Positions 1-6,681 of a stretch of DNA of 38,713 nucleotides are shown in pieces; the stretch's first letter is position 1, and each line of letters opens with the position of its first letter. Source of the stretch: a virus; the IMG/VR virus record IMGVR_UViG_3300029258_001256, positions 1 through 38,713 of that record; one strand, written 5' to 3'. The position numbers were made by a program, and so were the translations under genes. The notes under the pieces were generated by a model, which ran no database searches, was not told the DNA's origin, and saw only the letters and a program-made list of their open reading frames with translations.

Positions 1-144
1 CCTTCCGGTGGCTTTGCCAATTTAGATGTCAGGTTCTCGGGCTTACCAGTGTTGGCAACTCCGGGAACACGCAACCTCTTCGGCTGAAATGGCCCAGCAG
101 GTCCACCAGTAGCACCCCGACCGGTGGCCTGTCTCAGCTTCTCG
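1..144. repeat. Left copy of 144-bp terminal direct repeat
   Basis: Bases 1-144 are identical to bases 38570-38713. This shows a circular or circularly permuted molecule whose unique length is 38,569 bp. The repeat lies inside the coding sequence of an 81-residue protein, so it is best read as an assembly overlap of a closed circle and not as a packaging terminus, although a true short terminal redundancy cannot be excluded. Confidence 0.95.
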
Positions 145-242
145 ATGAGGGAATTGATATCACCCCCACTAGCGTTCTTCTGTATTAGTCCCGCGAGCCT
201 ATCCTGTGGTGTAGTAGAGGCAGATGTAAATTCGCTACTCAT
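1..242 (-). CDS. 81-aa protein downstream of portal (3' end continues across the circle join)
   Basis: ATG at 242-240 overlaps the portal stop codon (TAATG), so translation is probably coupled to the portal. Reading leftwards off base 1 and continuing at 38569, the frame ends with TAA at 38568-38566, giving 81 residues. The protein begins MSSEFTSAST, has a predicted helix (residues about 13-40, with DRLAGLIQKN and SLIEKLRQ) and a Gly/Pro/Lys-rich C-terminus. There is no recognised domain. Its place between portal and giant virion protein suggests a minor head or portal-associated protein; this is inference from position only. Confidence 0.75.
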   Translation of the reverse strand, partial: MSSEFTSASTTPQDRLAGLIQKNASGGDINSLIEKLRQATGRGATGGPAGPFQPKRLRVPGVANTGKPENLTSKLAKPPE

Positions 243-1760
243 TACTGTTCCTCCAATCCCATGCGCTTCGCCCCTTCACCCACTGAACTCCCTGCATCTA
301 TCAGCTTGGGGATACTCGGCTGTAGCAGCCCCGGCTTTTCGGGCTTTTCACCATTGCCACCACCCGTTAGCTGAGGAGAAGGCTGAGGTTGAAGCATAGC
401 CTCAAGCTGCATCCAGACCAGTTCTGCCTCGTCAAACTTCTCACTCTCCACCAGCACCTTGTAAATGCGGTACAGCCTGGTAGCAGGAGACAGGACTTCG
501 GCAAGCTGATCCGCAACCTTACCCGCCACGCCCTTCGGGTCGTCCAGCTTGATGATAGTTTCCCTGATTGTGTCATCATCGAGGAACGGCCTTGCAGCAG
601 CAGCAACGGAGTAGTTGGCGATATTCTCCTCAGGGGAGATCGTCACGAAGTCAAAGGAAATCTCGTAGTCGCCCTTTAGGTCTTTTGCCGTGTAGGTCTT
701 CTTTTTCCCGGGCGCACCCAAGGTGACTGTTAAATCCTGATCTATGAACTGTTTTATGATGCTTTCCGCTATCTGCCGATATTGCAACTTGACCGCGCTC
801 ATAAAAGGCGCAAGCACCAGCATCCTACCCTGGCCCAGCTTGGCGATGGCAACGGCTGAGAGTTCAAACCCCAATTCGCCGTATTCCACATAGGAGAAGG
901 TACGCCTCTGAATGGCTGCGCTAATCTCTCTATACATGAAAGGCGCAATCTCTTTGATGTCCGCGAAGGGGATTTCCATAAACCCCTCATCCGTCTTGAT
1001 GGCAATGACACCACCAGGGGCATAAGGTGAAGTCTCAGGGTATTTATTACCCTCGGCTGACTTGAAGCCCATCGGCGGTTTGAAGCCCATGACGTTGACC
1101 GTCTGCATGATGGTAGCGAGCTTGTTCTTTTCGGCATACAGGCCCCTTGATATAGATGATGTTTTCCTTCTCATCCCAGAAGTCAACCACGTTCTGCGAC
1201 TTGCCCTTGCTCTGCGTCTTAAAAGCGTATTCCCTCTCGATCTGGAAATTGGTCTTGGAGATCGTGTTGGAGCCCCAGGCGATATCTTCCGCGCCCATAT
1301 CGAAAGCGCCGTACCGCATATCTATAGGCAGAATATCAAAGATAACTTCGCCCCCATCCTTCACCACCAAAGTACGGCTCCCCGTCCAGCCCCGGATCCC
1401 AGCGCCAAAAGTCAGGTTCTCCCTCAGCGTCCCTTTCCTCTTCTTGACCAACCGCCTGTCGGCCTGAGCCAGCGCCCACCATAAGAACTCCTCAATCACG
1501 GTAGCCTTGTCTTGCTCAAGGCCATCGACGATAATACGCATATTCGCCGTATTCATAAGAGCCAGAGCGCGGGAGGCGAATAGCTCCGGGTCATTACCCG
1601 TGACGTTATCGACCTTCTCGACCTTCTTGTTGTCGTAGTCAAGAAGCTGAAACTTCTCCAACCTGTAGAGCTTCAGGTCATTGTCCATGCGTTGCCGAAG
1701 AGACTGAAGCTCGTTCTCTTTTTCACTAACCATAGTGGCGCATTTAAGTCCTATAGTCAT
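242..1760 (-). CDS. Portal protein, reading frame split by an apparent +1 frameshift
   Basis: The portal forms the dodecameric DNA channel at the head vertex. The first part (1760 to about 1145) starts at an ATG overlapping the TerL stop (TGATG) and has portal-like features: a helical N-terminus, then VTGNDPELFASRALALMNTA and IIVDG, matching the usual 'N-P...A...L..A..RI' entry of portal families. The second part (about 1140 to 242) continues in the +1 frame as AEKNKLATIMQTVNVMGFKPP and carries the helical rest. Removing one G from the G4 run in minus-strand AAGGGGCC (near 1142-1145) fuses the frames into 505 residues, a normal portal length. Overlap of the two frames is at 1047-1186. No canonical slippery site is seen, so an indel or sequencing error is more likely than programmed shifting. 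Identity as portal rests on position after TerL plus motif style. Confidence 0.8.
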
Positions 1761-3217
1761 CAGTAATACCTCACAGTCGCTACTCGTTGGTCGGCTCTGT
1801 CAGCCCCTTTGAAAGCCAGGGCGAGAGCATCAGCGTAGTCAGGGCTTTTCAGCCCCCTCTTCTTCATCTCCTCCTTGCTCTCGATCTGCAAGCGCCCCCT
1901 GCTATCGAACTTGTATTTCATGCTAGTGGTCTGAGCCTTCAGCTTGGCGTGGTCTGGTACGTCTATATCCTCTTGCTCAAACCGCGTCCGTAGCTGCCAG
2001 TACATCTCAGCCCGAAGGTTGACGAATTTATCAGAGGTGGGCTTGGCAGACATATTGACCACTTCAACTGCGTATTGCTGCTCTGCCAGCCTGTCTATTA
2101 CACCCGCAGCAATCGGTGCATCGTCTATGCGAACTCTCTGGGGCAGCCAGTCCTCGATGAGATTGATAACCTTGCCCGTCCCGGTCATGGTGTCGCACTT
2201 AGCCCACGACACCACACCGATGACCTTCGACCCCTGACGGATAACCGCCACGTTCTCATCATCCCCAAACCGCGCTGTATCTATCCCTATGACCACCCCG
2301 CCAGCAGGAGGAAGCTGGCGCACAATCGCCTTCTCGACCCATGCCAGCGGTATCAGGGTGTCCGGGGCTTCCTCTGGGAACTGCCCCTCGACATAGACTT
2401 GCCACATCGGGGAGTCCAGGCCCCAATCCAACAACCTGTCGGCTACCGCGTGGGGAGTCACGAGGAACGGATACGGCAGTGGACCCGTTAGCTTCTCTTG
2501 CCACGTTCCCTCGATTATGTCTTCCCGTGTTATCCCGAAATGCGTGAAGTTGGGCGTGTCGAAGGCCGATATGTGGAATGTCTTATACAACGGCGAGGAG
2601 AAGGCATCGTGGAATGTACCGCTTACTTGCGTGGGGTTCCCGAGCAATAGTACGCGGGTGTGTCCCGCAGCTAACGGATTTTCTACAGCAGTGAAAATCG
2701 TCTCTGGAACCCCTGAAGCCTCATCTACAACCACCAGCACGTTTTGATTATGGAACCCCTGGAACTTCTCAGGCTCTTCCGTAGTCATGCCGATGGCAAA
2801 CCACTTCATCGGGTCAGTGGCCTCCGTCATGGTTATCCCGGTCTGTGTCGGGTCATTCGGCCCCAAGACAATCTTCGACCCAGCCCACATCGCCCTTATC
2901 TCTTCCCACAATATGTCCCTGACTTGCCTGAAGGTCGGCGCTGTGGTGACTACCGTTGACGGCCTGTGCGTTGCCAGAAACCAGATAGACGCTGCTGCGC
3001 CGTCAAAACTCTTGCCAACGGCGCTCGCTGTCCTAGCTGCCGTCCGGGGATTGTCCCGCACACTCAGCAGTATCTCCTTCTGCTTCTCCCATAAGCCCAG
3101 CCCGAGGACTTCCTGGGCGAAGAACAAGGGATCTGCTTTGCACATCCGCGCGAACTCTATCTCTTTTTTGTCTGCTACTGGTGGCGGTGGAGCAGCCACT
3201 TTGCTACGCTTTCCCAC
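1760..3217 (-). CDS. terL: Terminase large subunit
   Basis: Packaging motor ATPase and nuclease of 485 residues. The ATPase domain shows a P-loop-like RTASAVGKS (residues 62-70) and Walker B LVVVDEA (161-167), followed by the coupling segment LLGNPT. The RNase H-like nuclease domain has D313 in GIDTARFGDD, D365/D366 in RIDDAP, and D460/D463 in SPDYADALA, so all acidic positions are present. The start is GTG at 3217 with a G-rich Shine-Dalgarno (AAGGGGG) about 4 nt upstream. The stop overlaps the portal start by one base. The adjacent small terminase subunit and HNH gene are consistent with a packaging module. The motif pattern suggests a Terminase_6-type protein, but cos versus headful packaging cannot be decided here. 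Confidence 0.95.
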   Translation of the reverse strand: MGKRSKVAAPPPPVADKKEIEFARMCKADPLFFAQEVLGLGLWEKQKEILLSVRDNPRTAARTASAVGKSFDGAAASIWFLATHRPSTVVTTAPTFRQVRDILWEEIRAMWAGSKIVLGPNDPTQTGITMTEATDPMKWFAIGMTTEEPEKFQGFHNQNVLVVVDEASGVPETIFTAVENPLAAGHTRVLLLGNPTQVSGTFHDAFSSPLYKTFHISAFDTPNFTHFGITREDIIEGTWQEKLTGPLPYPFLVTPHAVADRLLDWGLDSPMWQVYVEGQFPEEAPDTLIPLAWVEKAIVRQLPPAGGVVIGIDTARFGDDENVAVIRQGSKVIGVVSWAKCDTMTGTGKVINLIEDWLPQRVRIDDAPIAAGVIDRLAEQQYAVEVVNMSAKPTSDKFVNLRAEMYWQLRTRFEQEDIDVPDHAKLKAQTTSMKYKFDSRGRLQIESKEEMKKRGLKSPDYADALALAFKGADRADQRVATVRYY

Positions 3218-3232
3218 TAAGCCCCCTTATGT

Positions 3233-3472
3233 CTAGTTACAGGTCAGAGCCAGCTTCCCCTCTATCACCCGCCTCACCTCTTTGTTGAAATCAAGCAGCA
3301 CCCGGTTGAACATCACCGAGTCCCGCCCCTCGCGCCTCATGTACCACACCGCCGCCTGTCTTAGTACCTCCACCTCTCCATACGCTGCCCCCATCTCTGT
3401 CCACATCCGCGCCCTGAACTCCTCAACGGGTACTAGAAGCCCATCGTTATAGACAACTACACCACCACCCAT
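3233..3472 (-). CDS. Hypothetical 79-aa protein before TerL
   Basis: No family recognised. The ATG at 3472 overlaps the TGA of the upstream 55-aa gene (TGATG), so I prefer it to a GTG one codon earlier. The protein starts MGGGVVVYNDG and contains a helical, charged segment (EEFRARMWTEMGAAYGEVEV, then RREGRDSVMFNRVLLD). It ends 16 bp before the TerL start. The tight coupling with its neighbours shows it belongs to the packaging operon; a packaging accessory role is only positional inference. Confidence 0.75.
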   Translation of the reverse strand: MGGGVVVYNDGLLVPVEEFRARMWTEMGAAYGEVEVLRQAAVWYMRREGRDSVMFNRVLLDFNKEVRRVIEGKLALTCN

Positions 3473-3639
3473 CACCCTGCCCTCTGCTCTTCTGCGTGTA
3501 TCTGTGCCATCAGCCTCTCATGCTCACTGCACACCATCACCCACTCCCCGTCACGCATCGTCCCGTACTTCCCTACCTCTCTGCACCCTTCCACCGCACA
3601 CAGCTTCCTAGCCTTCCTCGGCCTCCCTAATCCAGACAT
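3472..3639 (-). CDS. Small zinc-binding protein, 55 aa
   Basis: This short frame begins at ATG 3639 with GGAGG 6 nt upstream and shares TGATG junctions with both neighbours. The sequence has a basic N-terminus (GRPRKARK) and the metal-ligand spacing C14-x4-C19 ... C37-x2-H40, a zinc-knuckle pattern, followed by a charged helix. It probably binds nucleic acid or stabilises a complex; the exact role is unknown. The start, overlaps and ligand pattern make it credible despite the size. Confidence 0.75.
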   Translation of the reverse strand: MSGLGRPRKARKLCAVEGCREVGKYGTMRDGEWVMVCSEHERLMAQIHAEEQRAG

Positions 3640-3869
3640 CAAGCCCTCCCTCTCTTATCTCCCTGAACTTGGCACTCAGGACACCGTACCCCTATTTCCT
3701 CTATCGCCAACCCTTCGTGAACTATCCTCCATTCACTCCCGTCATACGGCCTGCCACAATCACAACACTTTTGCTCCCCAGCATCGTCTCGCCTCTGCAA
3801 CTCCTCCTTGACAAGCCGTATCCTTGAGGGTGGCCTCGAAGTCGGCCTGACACAAAAAACCTTCTCCAT
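3639..3869 (-). CDS. Zinc-ribbon protein, 76 aa
   Basis: ATG at 3869 is preceded by a strong GAGGAGGG. The C-terminal half has CCDCGRPY ... VRCPEC, a four-cysteine zinc ribbon with about 25 residues between the knuckles, and the N-terminus is Arg-rich (RPTSRPPSRIR). The stop overlaps the next ATG. It is first in a run of three tiny proteins between the HNH gene and TerL. The fold suggests DNA or RNA binding. The biological role is not evident. Confidence 0.8.
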   Translation of the reverse strand: MEKVFCVRPTSRPPSRIRLVKEELQRRDDAGEQKCCDCGRPYDGSEWRIVHEGLAIEEIGVRCPECQVQGDKRGRA

Positions 3870-4094
3870 ATACCCTCCTCTTTTCCCCTTTTTGATTTTC
3901 CCCCGGATTGCAAGACGACCATATTGTCTATTAGGGGTTCCCCTCGGAAGCTACCCCGTCCCTCGGGGCTGAGGGGGGATATAGGGGGATGGCTTCGCTG
4001 GGGGGATTGCCAACCTTGGACACCTATGCTTTGTCGTAGCTGTTCTAGCTATGTTCTAGCTTCCCGTATCTATATAGTTACAGATACAGATTAG
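3870..4094. other. Intergenic gap with repeats and a GC hairpin
   Basis: This 225-bp gap between the HNH gene and the 76-aa gene contains a pyrimidine-rich stretch (3870-3905), a short CCCC/GGGG hairpin around 3954-3968, and two tandem GTTCTAGCT units at 4042-4061. No gene with a credible start was found on either strand. It could hold a promoter or packaging recognition site, but I cannot show one. Confidence 0.4.
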
Positions 4095-4409
4095 CTATGC
4101 TACAGGTACGGGGATACTAGCAACTAGCTCTGCTTCCAATGCTGCATAGTATTCATCGAGGGGGAGACGTGCATCCTTCCTTGGCCTCCTAGTAGCTACA
4201 TTGCACCGGTGACATAGGACTCGCAGGTTATCCAAGGTGCTGTCATGGCTCTCTGCCCAGGGGTTAATGTGATCTACATCCCAACCGAAGCCACCGCATA
4301 TCTGACAGGTGAAGTTGTCCCGTAAGCGCACTAAGTCCTTGAGGGCTTGCTGTTGCCGGTATGCCTCTCCACCCTTCATTCTGCTGCCATCTACGAAGCG
4401 CCACGCCAT
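4095..4409 (-). CDS. HNH endonuclease next to terminase
   Basis: A 104-residue HNH nuclease. Zinc knuckles are CQIC (35-38) and CHRC (66-69); the catalytic part is DVDHINP (44-50) with H55 and N61-L62. ATG 4409 has an excellent Shine-Dalgarno (AAGGAGG, 5 nt spacing). HNH proteins encoded beside the terminase are required for genome cutting and packaging in several cos phages (HK97 gp74 is the known example), so a packaging role is more likely than homing. It lies between TerS and the small zinc proteins and is flanked by gaps with repeated GTTCTAG motifs. Confidence 0.9.
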   Translation of the reverse strand: MAWRFVDGSRMKGGEAYRQQQALKDLVRLRDNFTCQICGGFGWDVDHINPWAESHDSTLDNLRVLCHRCNVATRRPRKDARLPLDEYYAALEAELVASIPVPVA

Positions 4410-4577
4410 GCAATCCTCCTTAAAATCAGACTAAATAAGCCAAGTGGGTCGGACAATGTTTATTATGTACGTTCTCTTAGATACAACCTAACAAGGATTT
4501 GTTAACTTTGTTAAACGGGGGATGGGATTCCGTAGCTGTTCTAGGTATAATCTTGTGCCTGCAAAGCTAGAACGTAG

Positions 4578-5108
4578 CTAATCCGTAGCTGTCTCGGGTT
4601 CAACTTTCCCTGGTGCTAGTGCTGGTGTGGTAGGTGCTGGGGTCGCCTTGCCTTGCTCTATCTCGTACGTGGCCACACGGTCCATCAGCCCCTTGAACGT
4701 GTGGTCTATAGTCCCTGACACCTTTACCCGTAGCTCTGGGGCTGCTGCAAATAGCTCTGGATGTGTGCGCTCTAGCAGCCACGCATTAGCAGCCCAATGG
4801 TTGACTACCTTCCCGGCCTTCTTTAGCTGGTCGAGGCGGTCAGATATAACTTGAGCCTGTGCCATTTTTACAGAATCACGAAAGGCTCGAAAGGGCCCCT
4901 CGATCCCCTGTTCCTCCTCCTCATCGCCTCTTCTACACCAATCACTATACCTTTGGGTACTAATACATACTCCCCAACAGGCAGAAGTAATGGGATGGCC
5001 TTTAGCGATGAGGGCACAGAAGTCATGCTGTAGCTGTGGAGTTAGCTTCGTAGGTCTGCCGATATGCTTCTGTTCCTGTATCTGTTTGGTATCTGTTGCA
5101 GTAGTCAT
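4578..5108 (-). CDS. terS: Terminase small subunit
   Basis: A 176-residue DNA-recognition subunit. The N-terminus has GRPTKLTPQLQHDFCALIAKG followed by an HTH-like segment (ITSACWGVCISTQRYSDWCRRG), the usual opening of small terminase families. Residues 65-120 are helical, and the C-terminus is Ala/Pro/Thr-rich. It lies upstream of HNH and TerL in transcription order. ATG 5108 has only a distant GGGAG (about 12 nt), while a TATAAT lies about 45 nt upstream at 5160-5155, so it may have its own promoter. Function is inferred from motif style and position. Confidence 0.85.
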   Translation of the reverse strand: MTTATDTKQIQEQKHIGRPTKLTPQLQHDFCALIAKGHPITSACWGVCISTQRYSDWCRRGDEEEEQGIEGPFRAFRDSVKMAQAQVISDRLDQLKKAGKVVNHWAANAWLLERTHPELFAAAPELRVKVSGTIDHTFKGLMDRVATYEIEQGKATPAPTTPALAPGKVEPETATD

Positions 5109-5154
5109 AACTATATATACTCCCTGATATGATCCCGTGACTGCGCGTAGCTAG

Positions 5155-5160
5155 ATTATA
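5155..5160 (-). promoter_or_regulatory. Possible -10 box for terminase operon
   Basis: Minus strand TATAAT at 5160-5155, 47 nt before the TerS ATG. No convincing -35 hexamer is seen at 16-18 bp, so an activator would be needed if this is a late promoter. Confidence 0.3.
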
Positions 5161-5222
5161 GCTGTTGGTTCGGAACAAAGACCCAAATTTGAGCCTGAGT
5201 CTCCGTTATGTCTAGAACACTA

Positions 5223-5252
5223 TTGACAAGAATGGAACATATGTGATATATT
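5223..5252 (+). promoter_or_regulatory. Promoter for plus-strand small-gene cluster
   Basis: TTGACA (5223-5228), an 18-bp spacer and TATATT (5247-5252) with an upstream TG that makes an extended -10. Predicted start is near 5259, 74 nt before the first ATG at 5333. It reads away from the TerS gene. Confidence 0.65.
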
Positions 5253-5278
5253 GACAACGTTGACAGCAGGAGTTGTCA
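5252..5278. promoter_or_regulatory. Operator-like inverted repeats over the start site
   Basis: TGACAAC at 5252-5258 is repeated in reverse as GTTGTCA at 5272-5278. The 14-bp near-palindrome TGACAACGTTGACA occupies 5252-5265, directly after the -10 box. This location would let a bound repressor block transcription of the plus-strand cluster. The binding protein is unknown; the RHH protein at 5730-5888 or the phage repressor are candidates. Confidence 0.5.
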
Positions 5279-5332
5279 GCCTAGAGAGGAGCGCCGACCA
5301 GCTTTTAAGCCGGCTAGAGAGGAAGGCCGGGG

Positions 5333-5506
5333 ATGCAGTCATACAAGGCATCGCTGCGAGAGTCTATCGGCAAACTAGAAGCGCAGCGGAAGATCAGGCC
5401 ACTAACCGAGGAAGAGGCCGAAGCATTACAAGACTTATATGACAAGCTCGACTGCCATCAAACATACCTAGATGAAAGTGGCAAGGCATACGAGGAGCAA
5501 GACTGA
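5333..5506 (+). CDS. Hypothetical 57-aa acidic coiled protein
   Basis: ATG 5333 to TGA 5506 encodes a highly charged helical protein, beginning MQSYKASLRESIGKLEAQ, with a central LTEEEAEALQDLYDKLD and an acidic end. It is the first gene of the plus-strand cluster behind the promoter at 5223-5252. A purine-rich GAGAGGAAGG lies about 10 nt upstream. A longer overlapping frame (5251-5442) starts at TTG inside the operator and is less convincing. No family recognised. Confidence 0.65.
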   Translation: MQSYKASLRESIGKLEAQRKIRPLTEEEAEALQDLYDKLDCHQTYLDESGKAYEEQD

Positions 5507-5520
5507 GAGGAGACGCGACA

Positions 5521-5718
5521 ATGTGGGACGGATTAAGTGAGCCTATACCGGGCAAGGCTTGGGTGCTAGAGCATAGCTGGTATCAACTCCCACCACAAGG
5601 CATTGAAATATACTACGATGGCGAATTGCTCGGTGCGCTGGACGGTTGGGAACGTGGTACAATAAGGCAGCTGATGGGTCAGCCTATGCAACAGTCTCAG
5701 CTTAACATGGAGCTATGA
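5521..5718 (+). CDS. Hypothetical 65-aa protein
   Basis: ATG 5521 has GAGAGGAG 8 nt upstream and follows the 57-aa gene by 14 bp. The protein begins MWDGLSEPIPGKAWVLEH and looks like a small beta-rich fold (WYQLPPQGIEIYYDGELLGAL), then a short helical end rich in Gln and Met. It has no recognised domain. It is co-transcribed with the flanking small genes, so it may share their function in regulation or lysogeny, which remains inference. Confidence 0.7.
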   Translation: MWDGLSEPIPGKAWVLEHSWYQLPPQGIEIYYDGELLGALDGWERGTIRQLMGQPMQQSQLNMEL

Positions 5719-5729
5719 AAGGAGCAGCA

Positions 5730-5888
5730 ATGACAGAGCCAAGACCTAAACACCCACCCGTAACGCTGCGGAACATACCGCCGGAGAAGATACACGCTGC
5801 TAAGATGGACGCTCTGAAACAAAAGCTCCACCTGTGGCAGTGGATGGAGCAAGCGATTGATGAGAAGTTGGGGAAGCGGAAGAAGTGA
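5730..5888 (+). CDS. Small ribbon-helix-helix-like regulator, 52 aa
   Basis: ATG 5730 has AAAGGAG 6 nt upstream. The pattern VTLRNIPPEKIHAAKMDA fits the strand and first helix of Arc/CopG-type ribbon-helix-helix proteins, followed by a second helix (LWQWMEQAIDEKLG) and a basic tail. Such proteins dimerise and bind operator DNA. Being last in a cluster with operator-like repeats at its promoter, it may autoregulate the cluster. A terminator follows 18 bp later. The protein is shorter and less canonical than textbook Arc, so the call is moderate. Confidence 0.65.
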   Translation: MTEPRPKHPPVTLRNIPPEKIHAAKMDALKQKLHLWQWMEQAIDEKLGKRKK

Positions 5889-5906
5889 TGCAGCGTGTCA
5901 AGAAGA

Positions 5907-5938
5907 AGAGGGGCTTGCCTCTGTGGGCTGGCCCCTCT
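5907..5938 (+). terminator. Terminator of plus-strand cluster
   Basis: Perfect 8-bp stem AGAGGGGC (5907-5914) / GCCCCTCT (5931-5938), 16-nt loop, followed by a pyrimidine-rich CTCTTT. It separates the plus-strand cluster from the convergent minus-strand genes and may act in both directions. Confidence 0.6.
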
Positions 5939-6001
5939 CTCTTTAGACACCTATTGGATTGTAGAACTATACCACACAAAAGCGGTCATTGTCAAGTGTA
6001 G

Positions 6002-6448
6002 CTAGGACGGGGGCTTGACACGGGATAATTTGATTACGTTTTCGTAATCATTTTCCCCTCGATATCGCCTCTGTCTTTTCCAAGTCAGATAATCAAGTTC
6101 CTTCCTCTTGCTTCCACGCATATACCGTAACGCTCGCCTGGATTCCTCCTGCATGAATTGTACGCTGATCCCAGCCCTAACCTCAGAGAGTAGCAGCTTG
6201 CCCTCTAATCCTGTGGCCTCCAACCTAGCAGATAACTCAGCGCACACTTGGACTGGTGTCTCAAACGGGGCCTTCTGGCTCCTGGCTCGATCCTCTCCAA
6301 CATAGCCACTAGCCACACCTTCGGGGGGCCACTCCCCGGCACAGATAGTAGCCTTGTGTTTCAAGAGCCATAGTATCTGCTCTTCCCAATCATCCCCGGC
6401 GAAGGTTATCTCCCTCGGGTCCCACCAGTCCTTCGGTTCACCCACTAC
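6002..6448 (-). CDS. Hypothetical 148-aa protein, end of early operon
   Basis: No family recognised. A GTG at 6448 follows a purine-rich GGGGGCAAGGG, so I prefer it to a TTG at 6460; both overlap the end of the upstream gene. The protein has a Trp-rich N-terminal part (DWWDP, DWEEQILWLLKHKA), a middle segment (VQVCAELSARLEATGLEGKLLL) and a strongly basic C-terminal region (RGSKRKEL, WKRQRRYRG) that could bind nucleic acid. Its place as the last early gene before the packaging module resembles that of late-transcription regulators, but this is positional inference only. Confidence 0.7.
   Translation of the reverse strand, partial: VVGEPKDWWDPREITFAGDDWEEQILWLLKHKATICAGEWPPEGVASGYVGEDRARSQKAPFETPVQVCAELSARLEATGLEGKLLLSEVRAGISVQFMQEESRRALRYMRGSKRKELDYLTWKRQRRYRGENDYENVIKLSRVKPPS
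6031..6050. repeat. Perfect 8-4-8 inverted repeat
   Basis: TGATTACGTTTTCGTAATCA: 8-bp arms and a TTTT loop, within the last codons of the 148-aa gene. The same 8-4-8 architecture with a TTTT loop occurs at 10232-10251 in the iteron array. It could be a protein-binding site or an RNA hairpin. Confidence 0.6.
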
Positions 6449-6644
6449 CCTTGCCCCCAATATAGGCTGCGTGCTTACCTCGTGGCTTCTGCCTCATAAT
6501 CTTGTCTATTTCCTGAATAGGCTCAATATGCACCGAGAGGGGCGGTTCCCACCCCTCCTTTCCCAGTGCTAACATGAGTAGCTGGAGTTTCAGTCTGTCT
6601 TTATCTGAAAGCATTTCCCATAATTTAGGCATTTTCGTAACCAT
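6438..6644 (-). CDS. Hypothetical 64-68-aa protein
   Basis: No family recognised. ATG is at 6644 or, four codons later, at 6632; neither has a clear Shine-Dalgarno sequence. A TAAGAT box 6 nt before 6644 would allow a leaderless start. The N-terminal half is helical (LWEMLSDKDRLKLQLLMLAL), and the end is basic and Gly-rich (GKHAAYIGGKGSG). It overlaps the next gene. It is transcribed divergently from the HNH gene at 6682, with the two starts only about 40 bp apart. Confidence 0.6.
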   Translation of the reverse strand: MVTKMPKLWEMLSDKDRLKLQLLMLALGKEGWEPPLSVHIEPIQEIDKIMRQKPRGKHAAYIGGKGSG

Positions 6645-6645
6645 A

Positions 6646-6674
6646 TTGCAATCTTAATTGGAATATGCTATACT
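6646..6674 (+). promoter_or_regulatory. Promoter of inserted HNH gene
   Basis: TTGCAA (6646-6651), a 17-bp spacer and TATACT (6669-6674), with TG in the extended -10 position. The ATG at 6682 lies where transcription should start, so the mRNA is probably leaderless. Confidence 0.7.
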
Positions 6675-6681
6675 TATTTCT

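Larger units (their letters stand above)
4035..5218. repeat. Dispersed GTTCTAG motifs in terminase-region gaps
   Basis: The heptamer GTTCTAG is found at 4042-4048, 4053-4059 and 4538-4544, and in reverse (CTAGAAC) at 4567-4573 and 5212-5218. The copies at 4035-4048 and 4531-4544 extend to an identical 14-mer, CGTAGCTGTTCTAG. All five lie in gaps flanking the HNH and TerS genes. They could be regulator sites or terminase recognition sites; no direct evidence for either. Confidence 0.5.

Noticed and set aside
1-144. True physical terminal repeat as in T7-like phages
   Set aside because: It lies within a coding sequence and has a length typical of assembly overlap; kept only as an alternative pending read-end data.
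1130-1160. Programmed +1 frameshift in portal
   Set aside because: No known +1 recoding signal or stop-codon pause is visible; a homopolymer indel explains it more simply.
5251-5442. Plus-strand 63-codon frame starting at TTG
   Set aside because: Starts within the operator-like repeats and overlaps the better 57-aa frame (5333-5506), which joins neatly to the next gene.
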